Shown here: positions 41,428-48,521 of the stretch, in pieces
How positions within the stretch are numbered: position 1 is the stretch's first letter
Layout of the letters: each line of letters opens with the position of its first letter
Source of the DNA: Bacteroidales bacterium
GTDB lineage: Bacteria > Bacteroidota > Bacteroidia > Bacteroidales > Porphyromonadaceae
Length of the DNA: 64,000 bases
Assembly (NCBI GenBank): GCA_004555765.1
Contig: SFHG01000013.1
Location: forward strand, 1-64,000
Direction: 5' to 3'
Program-made: the position numbers and the translations under genes
Notes under the pieces: model-generated
The model's input: the letters and a program-made list of their open reading frames with translations, nothing else
Database searches by the model: none
What the model was told of the DNA's origin: nothing

Positions 41428-42637
41428 TTCGGAAGCCGGAGTTCGTGTCGGTGCCGATCGCCTTGAAGTCCTCTTGCCTCTGTTGGAGGGCAAAAAGGTA
41501 GGTCTGACGGGCAACCAATCCTCCGTCCTCTCCGATGATGCGCATACGCTTCTTTTGGACACGCTTTTGAAAAGGGGCGTGACGGTGACCAAACTCTACT
41601 CCCCCGAGCATGGGTTCCGGGGTACGGCCGATGCCGGAGCAAAAGTGCGCTCGGGGATAGATGCCGTCACCGGTCTTCCGGTCTTTTCTCTTTACGGTAA
41701 AAATAGAAAACCATCTCCCCAAGACCTCTCCGGCATTGAGGTGATGGTTCTCGACCTCCAGGACGTGGGGGTGCGCTTTTACACCTACATCTCCACGATG
41801 TACTATGTCCTCGAAGCCTGTGCCGAAAGCGGTATTCCGCTCATTGTGCTGGATCGTCCCAACCCCCACGACGCAGTGGACGGACCGATGCTCGATCCGT
41901 CCAAGAGGTCTTTCATCGGGATGTTTCCGATACCGGCAGTCCACGGTCTTACGATGGGCGAACTGGCACTTATGACGGTAGGCGAAAAGTGGCTCAAGAC
42001 GACAAGGACCCCGCTCCTCACAGTCCTCAAGTGCGAAGGCTGGAAGCACGGAGACCCGTATGCACTTCCCGTCCCCCCGAGCCCTAATCTGCGTTCCGAA
42101 AGAGCCATTCTCCTTTATCCCACACTCTGTTTCTATGAGGGGACTTCGTGGAGCGTCGGGAGGGGGACGGTTCGCCCTTTTGAAGAAATAGGCTACCCCG
42201 ATCGCAGTCTTGGCGCTTATCGTTTCACACCGCAGTCGATGCCGGGAGCCACGGCGCCGATGTACAGGGGCAAGAGATGCTACGGCCCGAATCTCTCGGA
42301 GCGGACTTTTGCCCCGGGAATCGATGTCGAACTCCTCGTCGAAACCGCCCGCTTGAGCCAAAAAGCAGGCATCAAGTTTTTTGCCCGTCCCGAACACTTC
42401 GATCTCCTTGCCGGCACGTCCAAACTTCGCCGCCAAATCGAATCCGGTCTCTCTGCCGGCGAGATTCGAGCCTCTTGGTCGGACGGACTCGCCCGTTACC
42501 GCTTGCTTCGCTCCCGCTATCTTCTCTACTCTGAGCCGGCTTCCCGGTATTCCCCGGTAGGAAGTGCGACAGAGGCGGAGTGTCCCGTTCCGGAGTCCCG
42601 GGTCGGTGCCCGTGCGAGATACAAAAAAATAAGGTAA
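41384..42637 (+). CDS. namZ: Exo-beta-N-acetylmuramidase NamZ (DUF1343, GH171)
   Basis: 417 residues from the ATG at 41384, which opens a signal peptide (MRFFLAIITLCLALSSEAGV). DUF1343 hallmarks: LLEGKKVGLTGNQSS, LYSPEHGFRGTADAGAKV, MVLDLQDVGVRFYTYISTMY, LDRPNPHDAVDGPMLDP and EGTSWSVGRGTVRPFEEIGY. NamZ enzymes release terminal MurNAc from peptidoglycan fragments. It overlaps the FucP-like gene by 44 bp. The last 30 residues (after RSRYLLYSEP) extend beyond the usual end and look degenerate. The stop codon overlaps the tRNA-Ser promoter box. Confidence 0.9.
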   Translation: MRFFLAIITLCLALSSEAGVRVGADRLEVLLPLLEGKKVGLTGNQSSVLSDDAHTLLLDTLLKRGVTVTKLYSPEHGFRGTADAGAKVRSGIDAVTGLPVFSLYGKNRKPSPQDLSGIEVMVLDLQDVGVRFYTYISTMYYVLEACAESGIPLIVLDRPNPHDAVDGPMLDPSKRSFIGMFPIPAVHGLTMGELALMTVGEKWLKTTRTPLLTVLKCEGWKHGDPYALPVPPSPNLRSERAILLYPTLCFYEGTSWSVGRGTVRPFEEIGYPDRSLGAYRFTPQSMPGATAPMYRGKRCYGPNLSERTFAPGIDVELLVETARLSQKAGIKFFARPEHFDLLAGTSKLRRQIESGLSAGEIRASWSDGLARYRLLRSRYLLYSEPASRYSPVGSATEAECPVPESRVGARARYKKIR

Positions 42638-42642
42638 CTTTG
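42635..42642 (+). promoter_or_regulatory. Probable -7 box for tRNA-Ser
   Basis: TAACTTTG, 37 bp before the tRNA; its TAA is also the stop codon of namZ. Confidence 0.55.
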
Positions 42643-42679
42643 CCCCCGAAAGCTCCGATAGGGGCTTATTCATACCAAA

Positions 42680-42766
42680 GGAGAGATGGCGGAGTGGTCG
42701 ATCGCGACGGTTTCGAAAACCGTTGAAGGGGCAACCTTTCCGGGGGTTCGAATCCCTCTCTCTCCG
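42680..42766 (+). tRNA. tRNA-Ser (anticodon CGA)
   Basis: Acceptor GGAGAGA / TCTCTCC, anticodon stem ACGGT/ACCGT around loop TTCGAAA, a long variable arm as in all tRNA-Ser, T-arm GGGGG TTCGAAT CCCTC, discriminator G. CCA is not encoded, unlike the Pro and Val tRNAs here. Confidence 0.95.
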
Positions 42767-42772
42767 CGAGAT

Positions 42773-42812
42773 AAAGGGTGTAAATCGGCAAGTCCGGCGA
42801 TTTACACCCTTT
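42773..42812 (+). terminator. Terminator after tRNA-Ser
   Basis: Stem AAAGGGTGTAAATCG / CGATTTACACCCTTT, 15 bp, with a 10-nt loop, starting 6 bp after the tRNA. Confidence 0.85.
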
Positions 42813-42914
42813 GTTGTTATGCCCTAAGATACAGAGATTAAGGGACACTGCATCCGGGACGGACTTCTGTTATGGGAGCGCAGCGTACAAATACCCACAC
42901 CTTGTCTTTAATTT

Positions 42915-42994
42915 GGTACGTACCGAAAGGGAACGCTTGCACGTACCTACGCCGGGAAGGGGTACAGACCAAAGGGGACTTTTTGATCCGTACC
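42915..42994. repeat. 80-bp tetrad element T16 (F F F R)
   Basis: Units at 42915, 42938, 42961 and 42984: GGTACGTACCG, TGCACGTACCT, GGTACAGACCA, TGATCCGTACC, exactly 23 bp apart. Confidence 0.92.
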
Positions 42995-43085
42995 AAATTT
43001 GCAGAGCCATCAGGTTCGTCAGATCCAGCCGCCTCCCGAGCAGTCCTATTCTTTCCTTTGCGAGTAGTTATTGCCCGTATAGCCT

Positions 43086-43103
43086 AAGGCGCTTCCGCCT
43101 TTT
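43086..43103 (+). terminator. Short hairpin with T run
   Basis: AAGGCG-CTTC-CGCCTT followed by TT. It may be a weak terminator; no gene immediately precedes it. Confidence 0.45.
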
Positions 43104-43145
43104 GTCCGGAGACCCGTCCGAAATCAGAAATTAGACTTCTCTTCT

Positions 43146-43170
43146 CCCTCAAAACACGGGGATTTGAGGG
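43146..43170. promoter_or_regulatory. Inverted repeat upstream of the mce promoter
   Basis: CCCTCAAA and TTTGAGGG, perfect 8-bp arms 9 bp apart, ending 38 bp before the -7 box. The position fits an operator or activator site; the binding protein is unknown. Confidence 0.5.
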
Positions 43171-43207
43171 AGCGAAAGATTTGTTTCCGAATTTCCGTAA
43201 TTAAAGT

Positions 43208-43215
43208 TATCTTTG
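43208..43215 (+). promoter_or_regulatory. Probable -7 box for the mce-mmd operon
   Basis: TATCTTTG, 54 bp before the mce start. Confidence 0.6.
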
Positions 43216-43269
43216 CCTTGGATTTGGACTTACTCAAATACAACATATAAAACGTTCTCTTTATACAAT

Positions 43270-43689
43270 ATGAACATTACCCACATCGAACACCTCGGCA
43301 TCGCCGTCCACAGCATCGAGGAGGCACTTCCTTACTACGAAGGTGTCCTCGGAATGAAATGTTATGCAGTCGAAGAAGTGGCAGACCAAAAGGTCAAGAC
43401 CGCTTTTTTCAAGGTTGGCAACTCCAACACCAAGATCGAACTCCTTGAGCCTACGAGCCCGGACAGCACCATCGCGAAGTTCCTCGAGACACGCGGAGAG
43501 GGCATCCACCACATCGCTTTCGCGGTACCCGATACGGAGGCTGCTCTGCGCGAAGTAGAGACCAAAGATGTACGTCTCATCGACCAACATCCGCGCCGCG
43601 GGGCTGAGGGTTTGGACATCGCGTTCCTGCACCCGAAGTCTACCCACAGGGTGCTCACCGAGCTCTGCTGCAAGCCTGAAGAAAAATAA
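43270..43689 (+). CDS. mce: Methylmalonyl-CoA epimerase
   Basis: 139 residues from the ATG at 43270. Converts (S)- and (R)-methylmalonyl-CoA, linking the B12-dependent mutase to the decarboxylase. Vicinal-oxygen-chelate fold: THIEHLGIAVHSIEEALPYY with the first metal His, KIELLEPTSPDSTIAKFL, GEGIHHIAFAVPDTEAAL and IAFLHPKSTHRVLTELC. First gene of the operon; mmdA follows 60 bp later. Confidence 0.96.
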   Translation: MNITHIEHLGIAVHSIEEALPYYEGVLGMKCYAVEEVADQKVKTAFFKVGNSNTKIELLEPTSPDSTIAKFLETRGEGIHHIAFAVPDTEAALREVETKDVRLIDQHPRRGAEGLDIAFLHPKSTHRVLTELCCKPEEK

Positions 43690-43749
43690 TCTTCCTCCTT
43701 CGGTCGGGGAGCTTTTGGGGTTCCCCTCTTCACTTAATCCCAGTCAAAA

Positions 43750-45303
43750 ATGAGCACACAGTTAGAAAAGATACAGGGCTTGATCGATATGCGCGAGAAA
43801 GCCCGCCTCGGCGGCGGTGAAGCCCGCATTGAGAAACAGCACGCCCAAGGTAAGCTCACGGCTCGCGAACGCCTTAATCTGCTTTTGGACGAAGGTTCTT
43901 TCGAGGAGAGCGATATGTTTGTCAAGACCCGTACCACCAACTTCGGTTTTGACAAAAAAGGCATCATCGGCGACGGTGTCGTGACCGGTTCCGGTACCAT
44001 AGACGGTCGTCTGGTCTATGTATTTGCCCAAGACTTCACTTCAAATGCAGGTTCTCTCGGCGAAATGCACGCCCTCAAGATCGTTAATGTCCTCAAGAAG
44101 GCACGCCTGATGGGTGCACCCGTCATCGGGATCAACGACTCCGGCGGTGCCCGTATCCAGGAGGGCGTGAACGCGCTGCAGGGCTATGGTGACATCTTCC
44201 AGCAGAATATCGAGGCATCCGGTGTTATACCCCAGATCTCAGGTATCTTCGGTCCCTGCGCAGGTGGTGCCGTGTACTCTCCCGCCCTCACCGACTTCAA
44301 TATTATGGTAGCCGGCACGAGCTACATGTTCCTTACCGGTCCGAAGGTTGTGAAGTCCGTCACCAATGAGGACGTCGACAACGAGTCCCTCGGTGGCGCT
44401 TCCGTGCATACCGCAAAGAGTGGCGTAGCTCACTTCTCCGCCGACAGCGACGAGGATGGCATCCGCCTCATTCGCCACCTGATGAGCTTTATCCCCTCCA
44501 ACAATATGGAGCTTGCGCCCCGCGTGGAGTGCACCGACCCCGTCACCCGTATGGAGGACGCACTCAACGAACTCATTCCCGAAAACCCCAATAAGGCCTA
44601 CGATATGTACGAAGTCATCGGGGCAGTGGTCGACAACGGTGAGTTCCTCGAAGTACACAAAGACTTCGCCACCAACATCATCGTGGGCTTTGCCCGCTTC
44701 GATGGCGAAAGTGTCGGCATCGTGGCTAACCAGCCCCGCTCCAAAGCCGGTGTACTGGACGTGAACGCTTCCCGCAAGGCTTCCCGCTTCGTGCGCTTCT
44801 GCGACGCTTTCAATATCCCCATAGTGACCCTCGTGGACGTGCCCGGCTTCCTTCCCGGCACAGGTCAGGAATACAACGGTGTCATCACCCACGGTGCCAA
44901 GCTCCTGTACGCCTATGGTGAAGCCACCGTGCCCAAAGTCACGGTCATCCTCCGCAAGGCTTACGGCGGAGCCTACATCGTTATGGGTTCCAAGCACCTT
45001 AAGAGCGACATCAACCTCGCATGGCCGTCAGCAGAAATCGCCGTGATGGGCGCAAGCGGTGCCGTGAGTGTGGTCTTCGCTAAAGAAGTGAAGGCTGCCG
45101 AAGACCCCGTCGCTAAGGCCAAAGAAAAGGAAGAAGAGTACACCAACCTCTTCGCCAACCCCTATGTCGCCGCATCCTACGGCTACATTGACGACGTAAT
45201 CGAGCCACGCAACACCCGCTTCCGCATCGTCCGCGCCCTTCGCGAACTTGGATCCAAGAGAGACACGAGACCGGCGAAGAAGCACGACAATATCCCTCTT
45301 TAA
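43750..45303 (+). CDS. mmdA: Methylmalonyl-CoA decarboxylase, carboxyltransferase (alpha) subunit
   Basis: 517 residues. Moves the carboxyl group from methylmalonyl-CoA to the biotin of the carrier subunit, giving propionyl-CoA. Typical blocks are KLTARERLNLLLDEGSFEE, INDSGGARIQEGVNALQGYG, FGPCAGGAVYSPALTDF, VDVPGFLPGTGQEYNGVITH and LRKAYGGAYIVMGSKHL. Near-identical enzymes serve as propionyl-CoA carboxylase beta subunits, but the delta, carrier and beta genes that follow identify the sodium-pump form. Confidence 0.95.
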   Translation: MSTQLEKIQGLIDMREKARLGGGEARIEKQHAQGKLTARERLNLLLDEGSFEESDMFVKTRTTNFGFDKKGIIGDGVVTGSGTIDGRLVYVFAQDFTSNAGSLGEMHALKIVNVLKKARLMGAPVIGINDSGGARIQEGVNALQGYGDIFQQNIEASGVIPQISGIFGPCAGGAVYSPALTDFNIMVAGTSYMFLTGPKVVKSVTNEDVDNESLGGASVHTAKSGVAHFSADSDEDGIRLIRHLMSFIPSNNMELAPRVECTDPVTRMEDALNELIPENPNKAYDMYEVIGAVVDNGEFLEVHKDFATNIIVGFARFDGESVGIVANQPRSKAGVLDVNASRKASRFVRFCDAFNIPIVTLVDVPGFLPGTGQEYNGVITHGAKLLYAYGEATVPKVTVILRKAYGGAYIVMGSKHLKSDINLAWPSAEIAVMGASGAVSVVFAKEVKAAEDPVAKAKEKEEEYTNLFANPYVAASYGYIDDVIEPRNTRFRIVRALRELGSKRDTRPAKKHDNIPL

Positions 45304-45346
45304 TCCCTTCCAAACCCAGGGATTCGTCCCCTTTTCAGATTAACTG

Positions 45347-46345
45347 ATGAATAAGAATATCATTTATTCGGGTCATCGCCTCGTAAGGGATTTTGCCATC
45401 GCCACGGTCTTTGCACTCGTAGGGGTGCTCTCCGTTTCCGCACAAAATGCAGTCCGCATTAGCGAAGTCCAGACCCGAAATGTGTCCGGACTTATGGACG
45501 AGTCCGGAAACAGGAGCGCATGGATCGAGTTCAATAACGTGACGGCCGCCACGACGAACGTGGCCGGTATGTTCCTCACCGACGACCCCAATGAGCCCAC
45601 CAAGTATCCCATACGATCCGGCTCCGTTAAGACGAGTGTGGCACCGCACCAGACTTTTGTCCTCTTCCTCGACGGCAAGGCCGACAAAGGCGTCTTTCAC
45701 TCGGGGCTGACGCTTGATCCCACTAAGGAAAACACCATCTATCTCTACGAAGGCGACGGTGTCAATCTGGTGGATCAAGTTACCGTCCCCGTGATGGAAG
45801 CCGACCAGTCCTATGCTTACATCATCACCGACGAGAGTGCCAACAAGGGACGTTTCGAAGTCGTCAATGACGCCACGCCGGACGAGCTCAACACCTACGT
45901 CCACGGGAATCAAAACGTCGAAAACTTCAAGAGCCAGGATCCCATCGGTCTCGTGATGACCCTCATCGCGATGGGTGTGGTCTTCTCAGGTCTTGTCCTG
46001 CTCTATTTCGTCTTCGGTTCGATAGGCAAGCGCTTCAATAAGCGTGACGAAAAGGCACAGAATGCCGCCGGCAGTCCGGTTGCAAAGAAGGCTGCTCCGT
46101 CCCCTGCTTCGAGCATCGCGGCAGGATCGGGCAAAGGCACTCCGACACCCGAGGGCGTGCAGGCTGCCATCGCTATGGCGCTTCACGACTACCAAAACAG
46201 CGGTCTCCAGGCTGCCATCGCTCTCGCACTCTATGAGACGAGAACCCGTAACGAGCAGACCGGTATGATCAACCTCCGCCGTGATCCTTCCACTTCTGCT
46301 TGGGCAAATAAGTCGCTTACTTTGCGCCGGTTGCCCAATTTCTGA
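45347..46345 (+). CDS. OadG-type delta subunit fused to an N-terminal lamin-tail-like domain
   Basis: 332 residues. Signal peptide ending near Ala32, then a lamin-tail-like beta sandwich at about residues 36-135 (RISEVQTRNVSGLMDESGNR, WIEFNNVT, GMFLTDDPNEPTKYPI, PHQTFVLFLDGKA). A single membrane helix follows at about 199-222 (IGLVMTLIAMGVVFSGLVLL), which with FVFGSIGKRFNK matches OadG/MmdD, the small membrane anchor of the pump. The tail is Ala-rich and repeats the motif QAAIAMALHDYQNSGLQAAI. OadG alone is about 80-100 residues, so the exported domain is an addition. Placed between mmdA and the biotin carrier. Confidence 0.85.
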   Translation: MNKNIIYSGHRLVRDFAIATVFALVGVLSVSAQNAVRISEVQTRNVSGLMDESGNRSAWIEFNNVTAATTNVAGMFLTDDPNEPTKYPIRSGSVKTSVAPHQTFVLFLDGKADKGVFHSGLTLDPTKENTIYLYEGDGVNLVDQVTVPVMEADQSYAYIITDESANKGRFEVVNDATPDELNTYVHGNQNVENFKSQDPIGLVMTLIAMGVVFSGLVLLYFVFGSIGKRFNKRDEKAQNAAGSPVAKKAAPSPASSIAAGSGKGTPTPEGVQAAIAMALHDYQNSGLQAAIALALYETRTRNEQTGMINLRRDPSTSAWANKSLTLRRLPNF

Positions 46346-46412
46346 CCTTTTTCTCAAACCAATCCCGGAAAATAACCCTCCCATATAACCCTAAATTTCC
46401 TCCATTACCATA

Positions 46413-46874
46413 ATGAGCAAGTTTTCTTATACCATAGACGGCGTGAAGTACGATGTTGATGTCAAGAGCATCCAAGGTCAGAACGCCGAAGTTGTTGTGA
46501 ACGGCAAGAGCTACAATGTCGTCCTCGACAAGCCCGCCGCTCCTGCCCCCGCTCCCGCACCTGCTACCCCCAAGGCGGCTCCCGCTGCGGCACCTGCACC
46601 TAAGGCGGCTTCCGCACCTGCACCTGCCCCCGCTCCCAAGGCTGCAGCTCCCGCAGGTAACGGCGCTCCCCTGATGTCTCCGCTCCCCGGCGTGATCATC
46701 AATGTCCTCGTTGCCGAAGGCGATACCGTGAAGAAGGGTCAGAAAGTCCTCGTTCTCGAAGCCATGAAGATGGAGAACGACATCAAAGCCAATAAGGACG
46801 GTGTCATCACCGCTCTTCGCGTTTCCAAGGGCGATTCTGTTCAGGAAGGCGACACACTCCTCACGATTGGCTGA
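46413..46874 (+). CDS. mmdC: Biotin carboxyl carrier subunit of methylmalonyl-CoA decarboxylase
   Basis: 153 residues. N-terminal region to about residue 40, a Pro/Ala linker (residues 40-82), then a biotinyl domain with LEAMKMENDIKA, where Lys119 carries biotin. It shuttles the carboxyl group from the carboxyltransferase to the membrane beta subunit. Follows the delta subunit by 67 bp. Tetrad T17 lies between it and the beta subunit. Confidence 0.95.
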   Translation: MSKFSYTIDGVKYDVDVKSIQGQNAEVVVNGKSYNVVLDKPAAPAPAPAPATPKAAPAAAPAPKAASAPAPAPAPKAAAPAGNGAPLMSPLPGVIINVLVAEGDTVKKGQKVLVLEAMKMENDIKANKDGVITALRVSKGDSVQEGDTLLTIG

Positions 46875-46997
46875 TTTCTGCCCTTTCCCTAATTTTTCTT
46901 GAGGGAAAAGTAGCGAGCGGTCATAGGGCGCTCTTCCGGAGATGTCTCCGGGGGTTCGTCTCCGGTAAAGACTCAGACCAAAATACGGATCAAATTT

Positions 46998-47077
46998 CGG
47001 TCTGTATCTCGAAGAGGTCGCGGTCTGTATCTTGAGATACTTTAGGTACGATCGGGAAATGTTTCTCGGTCTGTACC
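46998..47077. repeat. 80-bp tetrad element T17 (R R R R), inside an operon
   Basis: Units at 46998, 47021, 47044 and 47067: CGGTCTGTATC, CGGTCTGTATC, AGGTACGATCG (weaker), CGGTCTGTACC, exactly 23 bp apart. A unit-like GACTCAGACCA at 46970 is off the grid by 5 bp. It separates mmdC from mmdB. Confidence 0.9.
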
Positions 47078-47155
47078 GGAGTAGGGGCGGAGTCTCTGTG
47101 TCTTTTGTCTTTTGTTGCGAATTTTTGCCTCAACTAATTCCACTATTCAAACTTT

Positions 47156-48319
47156 ATGCAGCTTTTAGCCATAGGTGATTTCATCCTCAACGCATTAAAC
47201 GAATTCGTATCCTATACGGGTTTCGCCAATGCGACGTGGGGTCACCTCATAATGATCTTGGTGGGGATCTTTTTCATCTTCCTCGCCATTAAGTACGAGT
47301 TCGAGCCGATGCTCTTGATCCCGATCGGGTTCGGTATCCTCATCGGTAATATCCCTTTCAAGGACGCAGGGTTCCAGATCGGTCTCTATGAGGAGGGTTC
47401 CGTGCTCAACATCCTCTATCAGGGGGTACGCCGTGGGTGGTATCCGCCACTCATCTTTTTGGGTATCGGGGCGATGACGGACTTCTCTGCCCTCATCTCC
47501 AATCCCAAACTCATCCTCATCGGTGCAGCGGCACAGTTCGGTATCTTTGGCGCCTATATCATCGCTGTGCTTTCGGGCTTTGCACCCGACCAGGCAGGTG
47601 CTATCGGTATCATCGGCGGGGCAGACGGTCCTACGGCCATCTTCCTCTCCTCCAAGTTGGCTCCTAACCTTATGGGTGCCATCGCCGTGGCGGCGTACTC
47701 TTATATGGCACTTGTGCCGGTGATTCAGCCTCCTTTTATGCGCCTTTTGACGACCAAAAAGGAACGTCTCATCCGTATGCGCCCCCCACGTGTCGTCTCT
47801 AAGCAAGAGAAAATTATCTTCCCGATTGTCGGTCTCCTTTTGACCACGTTTATCGTGCCTTCTGGTCTGCCCCTTTTGGGTATGCTTTTCTTTGGAAACC
47901 TTCTGAAAGAAAGTGGCGTGACCCGCCGCCTTGCAGATACAGCCAAAGGTCCGATGATTGATGTCGTGACGATTCTTCTCGGTCTTACGGTGGGCGCGTC
48001 CACTCAGGCCACCGAGTTCCTGACGTTCAATTCCATCAAGGTCTTCTGCATCGGTGCGCTCTCCTTCGTGATTGCGACGTGTGCGGGCGTCCTCTTTGTG
48101 AAGTTTATGAACCTTTTCCTCAAAGAGGGTCATAAGCTGAACCCTCTCATCGGCAATGCCGGCGTATCTGCCGTCCCCGATTCTGCCCGTATCTCCCAGG
48201 TGGAAGGACTCAAGTACGACGAGACCAACTACCTCTTGATGCACGCTATGGGGCCGAATGTGGCCGGTGTGATCGGCTCCGCTGTGGCTGCCGGTATTCT
48301 CCTCGGATTCCTCGGCTGA
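47156..48319 (+). CDS. mmdB: Sodium-translocating decarboxylase beta subunit
   Basis: 387 residues, about eleven hydrophobic segments. Decarboxylates carboxybiotin and exports Na+. Family motifs: LIPIGFGILIGNIPF, GVRRGWYPPLIFLGIGAMTD, IGIIGGADGPTAIFLSSKLA (with the Na+ Asp) and PVIQPPFMRLLTTKKER. It stands 281 bp after mmdC with tetrad T17 between, so it may be read through or have its own start. I see no TAnnTTTG box near its start. Confidence 0.96.
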   Translation: MQLLAIGDFILNALNEFVSYTGFANATWGHLIMILVGIFFIFLAIKYEFEPMLLIPIGFGILIGNIPFKDAGFQIGLYEEGSVLNILYQGVRRGWYPPLIFLGIGAMTDFSALISNPKLILIGAAAQFGIFGAYIIAVLSGFAPDQAGAIGIIGGADGPTAIFLSSKLAPNLMGAIAVAAYSYMALVPVIQPPFMRLLTTKKERLIRMRPPRVVSKQEKIIFPIVGLLLTTFIVPSGLPLLGMLFFGNLLKESGVTRRLADTAKGPMIDVVTILLGLTVGASTQATEFLTFNSIKVFCIGALSFVIATCAGVLFVKFMNLFLKEGHKLNPLIGNAGVSAVPDSARISQVEGLKYDETNYLLMHAMGPNVAGVIGSAVAAGILLGFLG

Positions 48320-48362
48320 TCGCAGACAGGATCGCACCTCTATGCGGGGTGCCCCGAATACA

Positions 48363-48404
48363 AAATATCCCGGGGTCGGACTTGTGTCCGGCTCCGGGGT
48401 ATTT
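48363..48404 (+). terminator. Terminator after mmdB
   Basis: Stem of 19 bp (three G-T pairs) between 48363-48381 and 48386-48404, loop TTGT, A-rich start and TATTT end. Strong and well placed 43 bp after the mmdB stop. Confidence 0.85.
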
Positions 48405-48450
48405 GGTTCCTAACCGTATGTTGCAAAGAAGGCGATGAGCGACAAAAGAG

Positions 48451-48494
48451 CGGCTGCCGTGCGGAGGCTTCTTTTGGCCTCGGCACGGCAGCCG
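48451..48494 (-). terminator. Terminator for the class II ribonucleotide reductase gene
   Basis: Stem CGGCTGCCGTGC / GCACGGCAGCCG extended by GAGGC/GCCTC around one mismatch; on the minus strand CTCTTTTG follows. It lies 28 bp after the stop of the reductase gene. Confidence 0.75.
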
Positions 48495-48521
48495 TGATTA
48501 TTGGAGTCTATGACGGTTAGC

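Larger units (their letters stand above)
42813..43269 (+). other. Gap between tRNA-Ser and the methylmalonyl-CoA operon
   Basis: 457 bp without a gene. It holds tetrad T16, a terminator-like hairpin at 43086, an inverted repeat at 43146 and the operon promoter box at 43208. A short in-frame extension of mce to 43213 is rejected because the promoter overlaps it. Confidence 0.7.

Noticed and set aside
42545..42601. Decayed tetrad forming the C-terminal tail of NamZ
   Set aside because: CGGTATTCCCC at 42545, GACAGAGGCGG at 42568 and CGGAGTCCCGG at 42591 fall on a 23-bp grid with 6-8 of 11 matches, but the fit is too weak in GC-rich DNA to claim.
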